NCBI GenBank assembly: GCA_903912585.1
Contig: CAIWHY010000077.1
Location: forward strand, 1 to 21,331
Direction of reading: 5' to 3'
Length of the DNA stretch: 21,331 nucleotides
From: an uncultured Thermoleophilia bacterium
GTDB lineage: Bacteria > Actinomycetota > Thermoleophilia > UBA2241
The notes below the pieces were generated by a model. It was not told the DNA's origin. It worked only from the letters and a program-made list of their open reading frames with translations, and made no database searches. The first letter of the stretch is position 1. Each line of letters starts with the position of its first letter. Below are positions 1-5,849 of the stretch, piece after piece. The translations under genes and the position numbers were made by a program.

Positions 1-174
1 GCGCAGCAGCGGGTCGCCGCCGATGAACACGAAGCTGCCGGCGCCGAGTGCGACGGATTGGTCGATGGCGGCGATCCACTCCTCGGTGGTCAGCTCGCCG
101 GGGTCTCGGGCGGCGTCGCCGAAGCCCGCGCCGGCCTGGCGACGGCGCGCGAAGGCGTGTGGGGGCCCGAGAGC
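1..174 (-). pseudogene. Radical-SAM core fragment (partial, runs off left edge)
   Basis: Reading the minus strand with codons ending at base 1 gives a peptide that resembles the middle of a radical-SAM core: PGELTTEEWIAAIDQS, then VALGAGSFVFIGGDPLLR. The IGGDPLL segment matches the conserved GGEP motif that contacts S-adenosylmethionine, and the preceding TTEEW helix plus the AxxLGxxxFxFIGG strand are typical of peptide-modifying radical-SAM enzymes. The frame is open at the left edge. Going upstream it loses family resemblance beyond about base 140, and no CxxxCxxC cluster motif is present, so the N-terminus is missing or was cut by a rearrangement. The right boundary is approximate. The plus-strand frame over the same bases has no such resemblance and is judged to be the shadow. 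It could be a separate divergent gene, but the neighbouring plus-strand SPASM half suggests both are parts of one gene type. Confidence 0.6.
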
Positions 175-807
175 GACGCCGCGCTCGGCACGCAGCGCGC
201 CGGACGGTCTGGCGAGGGCCACGACCCGCGCGAGCTCGTCCCGTCCGGCGAGGAGCTGCTGGCAGCGGTGCGGGAGCTTGTCGCGGCGGCAGCGGAGATC
301 GGCATCACGGTCGACAACCTCCCGGGCTGGCGGCGGCGGGTAGGCGCGCGCAACGACCTCTGCGCCGCCGGCTGCCGCGACCTCGCGATCGACCCCTACG
401 GCCAGGTGCACGCCTGCGTGATCACGGCCGGCGACCCGGCCTTCGACGCCGGCTCGCTGCGCGAGCAGAGCCTCGAGCAGATCTGGCGCGCGTCCGGCAG
501 CCTGCGGCTGCTGCGCGCCGCGCGCGCCCGCGACCGGGTCGAGTGCCTCGCCTGCCCGGTCGTCGATGCCTGCGGCGGCGAGTGCTGGGTGCAGGCGCAC
601 TACGCCGCCCGCGCCCACGACGAGCCGGCCGGCTATCAGGCTCCGTTCCCGTACTGCGACCTCGTCCGGCCGATGTTCGAGGCGCTGGCCGCGGAGGCAG
701 CGCGCACGGCAGCAGAGCCGGCCGAAAGAGCAGGGCTCGCCGCCCGAGCCTGCGGGGGTCAGGCGGCCGCCGGCGCCGGCGACTACTCCCTCTTCGACTG
801 CATCTGA
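157..807 (+). CDS. Radical-SAM/SPASM protein, C-terminal half only
   Basis: This encodes the auxiliary iron-sulfur (SPASM) half of a radical-SAM maturase of the kind that modifies peptides or cofactors. Visible are a helix starting LVPSGEELLAAV near 237, a first Cys pair (codons 361 and 373), AIDPYGQVHAC with Cys at 415, then the classic C-x2-C-x5-C-x3-C block (Cys codons 544, 553, 571, 583) and a further Cys at 655. The protein ends in an Ala-rich tail and the unusual C-terminus DYSLFDCI. No radical-SAM core lies upstream in this frame. The frame is open to base 1, but the part before about 157 looks like antisense of the minus-strand core fragment. The GTG at 157 is a nominal start with no ribosome site, so the true product is probably truncated or broken. 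SPASM identity is well supported; substrate is unknown. Confidence 0.7.
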   Translation: MWGPESDAALGTQRAGRSGEGHDPRELVPSGEELLAAVRELVAAAAEIGITVDNLPGWRRRVGARNDLCAAGCRDLAIDPYGQVHACVITAGDPAFDAGSLREQSLEQIWRASGSLRLLRAARARDRVECLACPVVDACGGECWVQAHYAARAHDEPAGYQAPFPYCDLVRPMFEALAAEAARTAAEPAERAGLAARACGGQAAAGAGDYSLFDCI

Positions 808-818
808 GGATACTGACG

Positions 819-837
819 GCGCGGGCGTGACCCGCGC
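819..837. terminator. Hairpin between convergent genes
   Basis: Perfect 7-bp inverted repeat, gcgcggg and cccgcgc, with loop cgtga. It lies 12 bases after the SPASM stop and between two convergent genes, so it may serve both strands. No T-tract follows on the plus strand. Confidence 0.4.
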
Positions 838-852
838 GAGCCACCCGCTCAA

Positions 853-870
853 AGCGCGGCGCCACGCGCT
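853..870 (-). terminator. Hairpin after PIN toxin gene
   Basis: 6-bp inverted repeat, agcgcg and cgcgct, with a 6-base loop. It begins 7 bases after the toxin stop codon and on the minus strand is followed by TTGAG, a weak T-run. Plausible terminator of the toxin-antitoxin operon. Confidence 0.4.
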
Positions 871-876
871 CCCTCT

Positions 877-1284
877 CTACTCCAGGATCTGCCCCAGGTA
901 CTCCGACGGACCCACGACGGCCACGCCGTCACGGATCCCGGCCGGGACGTGCGCGAGGTTCCCAGTCACCAGCGCTGCCCCGATGGCCTTGGCCAGAGCG
1001 AGGAACACCAAGTCATCTGGATCAGGCCCCGCAAGCGGCCAAGGCTCTGGTTCCGGCTCATGAAAGGCAATCTGGAGGAGCCTGGGCAGCCACGCGGGAG
1101 GGAGGCCTTTGGGCCTGAACCGTGGCCGGTTCAGCACCTCCCGGTATTCCGTCGCGATGGAGGGGCAGACGTGGAGCGGCGCCTGCCGCAGCAGCACCCG
1201 CTCCAGGATCCGCGCGACATCGCTGCCGGGTCTCAAGGCCGCCGAGACGAGGATGTTCGTATCCAGGACGACGGCACGACTCAT
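877..1284 (-). CDS. PIN-domain toxin (VapC-like ribonuclease)
   Basis: 135-residue PIN-domain protein, the usual size for the 'putative toxin, PIN family' group. PIN toxins are Mg-dependent endoribonucleases that cleave tRNA, rRNA or mRNA. The N-terminal strand VVLDTNILVSA carries the first acidic ligand (D8). TEYREVL supplies E46 or E49. GPDPDDLVFLALA supplies D90/D91. The terminal strand is LVTGNLAHVP, where N109 takes the place of the fourth Asp of many VapCs; this N is common in this subfamily. The ATG overlaps the upstream antitoxin stop by four bases (ATGA), so the two are translationally coupled. Family assignment is firm; target RNA is unknown. Confidence 0.88.
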   Translation of the reverse strand: MSRAVVLDTNILVSAALRPGSDVARILERVLLRQAPLHVCPSIATEYREVLNRPRFRPKGLPPAWLPRLLQIAFHEPEPEPWPLAGPDPDDLVFLALAKAIGAALVTGNLAHVPAGIRDGVAVVGPSEYLGQILE

Positions 1285-1580
1285 GCGCTGCGCTTCGGCT
1301 GCCCGATGCTCTCTCGAGCCGCGCGGATCTCGGCTTCGACGTCTTCCATGGAGGTCTGATCGAGCCCGGCCTCCACGGCGCGCTCCTGATCCTGGCGCAG
1401 GGCCAGCACCGCCGCGAGACCTTCTGCAAGGTCCAGGACCGCGCTGCGATCGTCGGGAGGCACCTGAAGCAGGACGAACTCACGATCGCGGCCTGTGAGC
1501 AGCACCGGCTCGGCGGAGAACCCAAGGCCGAGCGCCTTCACGCCTTCGCGCTGGAACTCTCGCAGCGGAATGGTCTTCAT
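1281..1580 (-). CDS. Type II antitoxin partner of PIN toxin
   Basis: 99-residue protein beginning MKTIPLREFQREGVKAL. It sits directly upstream of the PIN toxin with an ATGA overlap, the standard antitoxin-first order. The N-terminal half alternates beta strands (AEPVLLTGRDREFVLLQV), resembling a Phd- or AbrB-like DNA-binding fold. The C-terminal half is helical and charged, with DVEAEIRAARES, a segment of the type that wraps PIN toxins. The frame extends upstream to about 1967, but that portion has low-complexity shadow composition, while the ATG at 1580 sits about 50 bases after a TACACT box. Antitoxin function is inferred mainly from position; the exact DNA-binding family was not resolved. 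Confidence 0.75.
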   Translation of the reverse strand: MKTIPLREFQREGVKALGLGFSAEPVLLTGRDREFVLLQVPPDDRSAVLDLAEGLAAVLALRQDQERAVEAGLDQTSMEDVEAEIRAARESIGQPKRSA

Positions 1581-1628
1581 GACGGCACTCCTCTGTGCGC
1601 GTGTCGCCGTTTTGACGACGCACGAGAA

Positions 1629-1634
1629 AGTGTA
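1629..1634 (-). promoter_or_regulatory. Candidate -10 box of the toxin-antitoxin operon
   Basis: TACACT on the minus strand, in a locally AT-richer stretch 49 bases before the antitoxin ATG. No convincing -35 hexamer is present at 16-18 bases, so this is tentative. Confidence 0.35.
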
Positions 1635-1824
1635 CCACGCGGAACGCGGCGGCGATTTCCGGCCGCGGTCGCCCAGGAAGAATGGAGACTGCCGCGACCG
1701 ACCATCTGCTGACCTGGCGTCAAGAACCCTGCTCTGGAAGAGAGGGCCGACCAGAGGGATCTCAGGACGCGCGGCTTCCCATGGCCGACCTGAGCGCCGC
1801 GCAGATGAGCTCCTGAGAGGGCAC

Positions 1825-1842
1825 CCCGCCGGACCCGGCGGG
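1825..1842 (-). terminator. Hairpin after the thioredoxin-like gene
   Basis: 7-bp stem, cccgccg and cggcggg, with a 4-base loop, 15 bases past the stop codon at 1858. No T-tract follows, as is common for terminators in GC-rich actinobacteria. It would end the phosphatase/dehydrogenase/thioredoxin-like operon. Confidence 0.45.
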
Positions 1843-1857
1843 CGGAGGATACGAGCG

Positions 1858-2094
1858 TCAGCCGAGACCGAAGTCGGCGCTCTCGTCTGCCTCAGGCTGC
1901 ACGTCACGGCCGCAGACGCGGATCGTGGGCGAGCCGGGGAAACGCAGCCGCGCCGCCATCCCAGCATCGAGGACGAGCGTTTCGGTCAGGTCGACGAGCA
2001 CGCCGAGCGTCTCCGCCGCCACGTACACCGCCTGCCTCGCCGCCTCCCAGCGCCCGCAGCCTTCCGCGTGCAGGATCTCGACGGAGATGCCCAT
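1858..2094 (-). CDS. Small thioredoxin-like protein with single active-site Cys
   Basis: 78-residue protein starting MGISVEILHAEGCGRWEAAR. The strand VEILHAEGC, a helix, then LRFPGSPTIRVCGRDVQP match the small thioredoxin-fold proteins that carry a CxxC near the N-terminus and a cis-Pro loop (here SPTI). The first Cys (C13) is present but the usual second Cys is Trp (CGRW), so a dithiol oxidoreductase cycle is unlikely; another Cys follows SPTIRV. It starts 13 bases after the alcohol dehydrogenase stop without a strong ribosome site, which suggests translational coupling. It is the last gene of a three-gene operon and is followed by a hairpin. Thioredoxin-fold assignment is fairly secure; function is unknown (redox sensing or metal binding are possibilities). 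Confidence 0.72.
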   Translation of the reverse strand: MGISVEILHAEGCGRWEAARQAVYVAAETLGVLVDLTETLVLDAGMAARLRFPGSPTIRVCGRDVQPEADESADFGLG

Positions 2095-2107
2095 CGGCCG
2101 GCGCTGC

Positions 2108-3196
2108 TCAGCCGCTCGTGACCCGCAGCACGGCGGAGCCGTGCACGCGGTCTTCCTTGAGGTCGAGCAGCGCCTCGTTGGCGCGCTCGAGCGGGTACTC
2201 CTGCACGCGGCTGACGACGGGCACGAGCGCCGCGTCGCGCAGCAGCTCGCGCGCGTCCCGGCGCGTGCAGTTGGCCACGCTGCGCACCACGCGCTCGCCG
2301 TAGATCCACGGGTACTCGATTGCCGGGATCGGCGACGAGTAGATCCCGCCCAGCGCCACGATGCCGCCCTTGTCCAGGTGGCGCAGCGCGTCCACTGCCA
2401 GCTCTCCGGCCGGCGCGAAGACGATCGCGGCGTCGTAGAGCACGCCGGGATCGTCGCTCGACTCGCCGGCCCACACCGCGCCCAGGTCGCGGGCCATGGC
2501 GCGGTGCTCCTCGTCACGGGCGATGCCGTACACGTCCCAGCCGCGCCAGATGGCGACCTGCGTGCACAGGGAGGCGGCCGAGCCGAAGCCGTAGATGGCG
2601 AGGCGCCTGGGGCGAGCTTCGGCCCCGGCAGGCCCCGCGTCGCCAGGCAGCCCGGCGTCGTCGCCCACCACGCCGATGAGGCGCAGGCAGCGATAGCCGA
2701 TGACGCCGGCGCAGAGGAGCGGCGCGGCGGCGAGGGCGTCCATGCCGGCCGGCAGCCGGTAGACCCAGCCGGCCGACGCGACCGTGTACTCGGCGAAGCC
2801 GCCGTCGACGTCCCAGCCTGTGAAGCGCGCGTGATCGCAGAGGTTCTCGCGGCCGCTGCGGCAGAAGCGGCAGGTCTCGTCGGTCTGGTGCAGCCACGGC
2901 ACGCCGACCCGGTCGCCGAGGGCGAGCGGCGGCGCGCCCGGGTCGCCTCCCGGCGCGATCGACTGGGCGCCGAGTCCGAGCCCCACCACCTCGGCGACGA
3001 TCTGGTGGCCGGGGACGACGGGCGAGCGGTGCGGCGGCAGCTCGCCCTCGAGGATGTGCAGGTCGGTGCGGCAGACGCCGCAGGCCAGCACGCGCAGCAG
3101 CACCTGGCCGGGACCGGGCTCCGGCACCGGCAGCTCGACCAGCCGCAGCGGCGCCTCCGCCACGGGCCCGGGCGCCGCCAGCTGCATCGCGCGCAT
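2108..3196 (-). CDS. Zinc-dependent alcohol dehydrogenase (CAD2/AdhA-like)
   Basis: 362-residue medium-chain dehydrogenase/reductase. ACGVCRTDLH (C42) and VPGHQ (H64) supply catalytic zinc ligands, with C162 in PLLCAGVIGYR as the likely third ligand. The structural zinc lobe reads TDETCRFCRSGRENLC: three of the four usual cysteines (C109, C112, C120), with Asp at the first position. The nucleotide-binding loop is IYGFGSAASLC near residue 201. SVANCTRRDARELL and the C-terminal strand match the AdhA/CAD2 group, which oxidises or reduces alcohols and aldehydes with NAD(P)(H). Two Gly/Pro/Ala-rich insertions (about 73-92 and 178-197) look like disordered loops. The ATG at 3196 lies 2 bases after the phosphatase stop, so they share an mRNA; an in-frame ATG at 3187 is an alternative. 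Substrate is unknown. Confidence 0.88.
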   Translation of the reverse strand: MRAMQLAAPGPVAEAPLRLVELPVPEPGPGQVLLRVLACGVCRTDLHILEGELPPHRSPVVPGHQIVAEVVGLGLGAQSIAPGGDPGAPPLALGDRVGVPWLHQTDETCRFCRSGRENLCDHARFTGWDVDGGFAEYTVASAGWVYRLPAGMDALAAAPLLCAGVIGYRCLRLIGVVGDDAGLPGDAGPAGAEARPRRLAIYGFGSAASLCTQVAIWRGWDVYGIARDEEHRAMARDLGAVWAGESSDDPGVLYDAAIVFAPAGELAVDALRHLDKGGIVALGGIYSSPIPAIEYPWIYGERVVRSVANCTRRDARELLRDAALVPVVSRVQEYPLERANEALLDLKEDRVHGSAVLRVTSG

Positions 3197-3198
3197 CT

Positions 3199-4791
3199 TC
3201 ACTTGCCTTTGATCACCAGCAACGTGATGTCGTCGAACTGCGGCTCTCCGGCGCAGAAGTCCTCCACGGCGGCGAAGATAGCGTCGACGATCTCCAGCGC
3301 GGTCCCCCCGTCGTGCGCGCGCACGACGTCCAGCATGCGCTCCTCGCCGTACATCCCGAACAGGCTGTCGATCGCCTCGGTGACGCCGTCGGTGTAGAGC
3401 ACCGCCACGTCTCCGGCGCCGATCGCGACCGTGCTCGACGTGTACTCGCGGCCGGCCCGCGCGCCGAGCGCGATGCCGGTCGGCAGGAGCCGTTCGACCA
3501 TCCCGTCGCCGCGGAACACCAGCGGCGGGTTGTGGCCGGCATTCACGTAGGTGAGCTCGCGCCGTTTCTCGGAAAGCAGGCCGTAGAACATGGTGACGAA
3601 CATTCCTGCCGAGGCGTCCTGCGCGATCACGTCGTTGGCGTCCTCGATGGTGCGCGCCGGGTCGGGGTGGACGTGCGCGTTGACTCGCACCACGACCCGG
3701 GACAGGGCCATGAAGAGCGCGGCCGGGACGCCCTTGCCGGCGACGTCGGCGATCAGCACGCCCAAGGTCTCGTCGCCAAGCGCCATGACCTCGAACGGGA
3801 TGGCGTCGAAGAAGTCGCCGCCGACCTCCTTGGCCATCACGCACCGTCCCGCGATGTCGTAGCCGCCGAGCTGGGGGATGACGTCGGGCAGGAAGCTCTG
3901 CTGGATCTCCCGGGCGATCTCCAGCTCGGCGTTCGAGCGCGCCAGCCGCTCCTCCATCTCGCGACGCTCGGTGATGTCGCGCACCGTCTCGATGGCCCCC
4001 GTGAGGTTGCCGCCGGCGTCGCGCAGCGGCCCGGCCTTCGCCCACAGGTATCCGCCGTGGCCGCGGAACGCCGGCACGAAGATGTCGACGACCAGGGTCT
4101 CGCCGTCGCGCGCGATGTGGTCGTAGCGGTCGGCGAGCTCCTCCGGCGGGAGGAAGACGAGGTCGGCGAGGATCGGCTGGCGCTGCCCGTAGAACGGCAG
4201 CGCGTACTCGTGGTCGCCGCGACCGACCATCTCGGCCGCCGGCACGTCCGTGAGCACTTCCATGGCGTGGTTCCAGGCGATGACGACGCCCTCCGTGTCG
4301 ATCACCATGGTCGGGTCGGGGAGGAAGTCGATGATGTCCGAGAGTCGGCGCCTGTTCGCTTCGGCGTCCTGCTCGGCCATCTTGCGGTCGGTGATGTCGC
4401 GGATGGTCTCGATGGCGCCGGTGACCTCGCCCGCTGCCCCGTACAGCGGGCTCGCCTTCGCCCAGAAGTACGCGCCCCGGCCCTGGAAGTCGGGGATGTG
4501 GATGTCCACGACGAGCGTGTCGCCCACGTGCGCGATGTGGTCGTAGCGGTCGGCCAGCTCCTCGGGCGGCAGGAAGATGAGGTTGGCGAGCATCGGCCGG
4601 CGCACGCCGTAGAAGGGCAGCGCGTACTCGTAGTCGCCGCGGCCGAGCATGTCCTGCGCGGCGACCCCCGTCATCTCCTCCATCGCCCGGTTCCAGGCGA
4701 TCACGACACCCTCCGTGTCGATCACGAACGTCGCGTCGGGGAGGAAGCCGATGATCCCGCCCGAGAGTTCGTCGCTGACCCCAGACACCAT
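3199..4791 (-). CDS. PAS-PAS-SpoIIE (PP2C-type) serine phosphatase
   Basis: 530-residue cytosolic sensor phosphatase. Two tandem PAS domains (about residues 16-141 and 156-281) are followed by a short coiled coil (about 283-300) and a SpoIIE/RsbU-type phosphatase domain (about 300-530). The phosphatase motifs are intact: VGGDFFDA (metal ligand D326), DVAGKGVPAALF, NAGHNPPLVF, LPTGIALG, LYTDGVTEA and QFDDITLLVIK. Such proteins usually dephosphorylate STAS-domain anti-anti-sigma factors in partner-switching pathways; no STAS or anti-sigma gene is in this window. The PAS copies are roughly 70% identical by eye and share blocks such as FLPPEELADRYDHIA. No membrane segment is visible. A strong ribosome site, GGAGGTG, precedes the ATG. 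It is the first gene of an operon with the dehydrogenase and thioredoxin-like genes. Confidence 0.93.
   Translation of the reverse strand: MVSGVSDELSGGIIGFLPDATFVIDTEGVVIAWNRAMEEMTGVAAQDMLGRGDYEYALPFYGVRRPMLANLIFLPPEELADRYDHIAHVGDTLVVDIHIPDFQGRGAYFWAKASPLYGAAGEVTGAIETIRDITDRKMAEQDAEANRRRLSDIIDFLPDPTMVIDTEGVVIAWNHAMEVLTDVPAAEMVGRGDHEYALPFYGQRQPILADLVFLPPEELADRYDHIARDGETLVVDIFVPAFRGHGGYLWAKAGPLRDAGGNLTGAIETVRDITERREMEERLARSNAELEIAREIQQSFLPDVIPQLGGYDIAGRCVMAKEVGGDFFDAIPFEVMALGDETLGVLIADVAGKGVPAALFMALSRVVVRVNAHVHPDPARTIEDANDVIAQDASAGMFVTMFYGLLSEKRRELTYVNAGHNPPLVFRGDGMVERLLPTGIALGARAGREYTSSTVAIGAGDVAVLYTDGVTEAIDSLFGMYGEERMLDVVRAHDGGTALEIVDAIFAAVEDFCAGEPQFDDITLLVIKGK
3949..4746 (-). repeat. Internal duplication: two tandem PAS-coding units
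   Basis: The coding of PAS A (about 4746 to 4369) and PAS B (about 4326 to 3949) repeats with a 420-base offset, 140 residues. Identical peptide blocks include VIDTEGVVIAWN, EYALPFYG and FLPPEELADRYDHIA, pointing to intragenic duplication rather than recruitment of two different PAS types. Confidence 0.85.
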
Positions 4792-4843
4792 GCCACCTCC
4801 GTCTCCGTGTCCGCGAGCGCCGACAGGCGCACCGCCCGCGGAG

Positions 4844-4871
4844 AGCCTACGGCACCGGGCGGGAAGCGCAA
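4844..4871 (-). promoter_or_regulatory. Promoter of the phosphatase/dehydrogenase operon
   Basis: On the minus strand, TTGCGC (4871-4866), 16 bases, then TAGGCT (4849-4844), 53 bases before the ATG. It fits the TTGnnn-n16-18-TAnnnT pattern seen at other starts in this window. Confidence 0.5.
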
Positions 4872-4907
4872 GGGAGGCCGCCCGCGACGGCCGCCCGGCA
4901 GGTCAGC

Positions 4908-5849
4908 CTACGACAGGACGTCCTTGCGCCGGAACATGATGTACGCGGCCACCGTCAGCCCCACGCTCCACGCGGCGAAGCTCTCGATCCCCTTGACGAT
5001 CGGCCGCCAGTAGACGGGGTCGCGGAAGAAGTTGAGGAACTCCGAGTAGTAGTAGGGGAACACCCACGGCCGCAGCCACGCGAAGTAGCTGAAGGCGATG
5101 ACGATGTTGATGGCGATGTAGATGACCACGGTGACGATGAGCGCCGTGAGGCTGGAGTCGGTGACGACGGAGCAGAGCAGGGCCAGCGACACCATCGTCG
5201 ATATCGCCGCCAGGCCGAACAGGTACACGAGCAGGGTCAGGCCGAATCCGTGGGCGATGCTGATCGTGCTGCCCGACAGCGTCACCATCGGATGCAGGCC
5301 AAAGAACAGCCAGCCGAAGAGCAGACCGCTCACGAGCAGGATGGCCGCGCCGAAGGCGAGGTAGAGCATCGCCGCGGCCCACTTGGCGAGCAGCATCGCG
5401 CCGCGGCGCACCGGGCGCAGCAGGATGATGCGCAGCGTCCCCAGCTCGGCCTCGCCGGCGATCATGTAGCCGCCGACCATCGCCGCCGCCAGAGGCAGCA
5501 TGAAAGGGATGAGCACGGCGAGCGCGGCGAGCGGCACGTACATGCCGTTGCCGAGCACCTTGTCGAGGAAGGCGGGCCCGCCCCCGCCTCCGCCGCCCTG
5601 ATCGTGTGAGAGGCGGATGGCGAGCGAGATGAGGAACGGGATCACCGCCGCGCCGCCCCAGATCAGGTAGGTGCGGCGCTGGAAGAGGAGCTTGACCCAC
5701 TCGCGCCGCAGCGGCCCCCAGGCGTGGCCGCGCATGCGCGGCGCGGTGCTGCCGTGGGCCGCGTCCGGCTGGGCGCCGAGTGAAGCAGCGTCCGGCGCCG
5801 CGGTCGCGGCGGGAGGTGCGATCGGCGCTGCGTTCCCGGGCGTGCTCAT
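4908..5849 (-). CDS. ABC-2 type transporter permease
   Basis: 313-residue integral membrane subunit of an ABC exporter. After a cytoplasmic Ala/Pro-rich N-terminus (about 45 residues) and the positively charged REWVKLLFQRRTYLIW entry, there are about six hydrophobic segments. The EAELGTLRIILLRPVRRG sequence is the coupling-helix pattern of ABC-2 permeases of the NosY/BcrB type (ExxxGT...P..R). A run of seven glycines sits in the first extracytoplasmic loop. Its ATG overlaps the stop of the ATPase gene by four bases, so the two form one transporter. The third partner is the LolA-like protein upstream. Substrate is unknown; lipid, lipoprotein or antimicrobial export are all possible. Confidence 0.88.
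   Translation of the reverse strand: MSTPGNAAPIAPPAATAAPDAASLGAQPDAAHGSTAPRMRGHAWGPLRREWVKLLFQRRTYLIWGGAAVIPFLISLAIRLSHDQGGGGGGGPAFLDKVLGNGMYVPLAALAVLIPFMLPLAAAMVGGYMIAGEAELGTLRIILLRPVRRGAMLLAKWAAAMLYLAFGAAILLVSGLLFGWLFFGLHPMVTLSGSTISIAHGFGLTLLVYLFGLAAISTMVSLALLCSVVTDSSLTALIVTVVIYIAINIVIAFSYFAWLRPWVFPYYYSEFLNFFRDPVYWRPIVKGIESFAAWSVGLTVAAYIMFRRKDVLS

Larger units (their letters stand above)
1581..1857. other. Intergenic stretch with no gene seen
   Basis: 277 bases between the antitoxin start and the stop of the thioredoxin-like gene. It holds the candidate -10 box and the operon-end hairpin described separately, plus a weak inverted repeat, ctctgg at 1732-1737 and ccagag at 1750-1755. Frames here are low-complexity and show no start with a ribosome site. 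Confidence 0.5.

Noticed and set aside
1733..1755. Possible small RNA or attachment site in the 277-base gap
   Set aside because: Only a 6-bp imperfectly placed stem, no tRNA-like arms, no promoter and no repeat partner.
4883..4898. 16-base word cgcgacggccgcccgg also present at 14821-14836
   Set aside because: All but one base is G or C; a rough estimate at this composition allows about one such match by chance in a window this long, so it is not claimed as a repeat element.
4876..4901. Tandem ggccgcccg pair between the permease and phosphatase genes as a terminator
   Set aside because: It is a direct, not inverted, repeat and forms no useful stem.
1925..5013. Long plus-strand open frames opposite the dehydrogenase and phosphatase genes
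   Set aside because: High GC keeps antisense frames open; these are Arg/His/Ala/Val-rich with no domain resemblance, while the minus strand carries full motifs.
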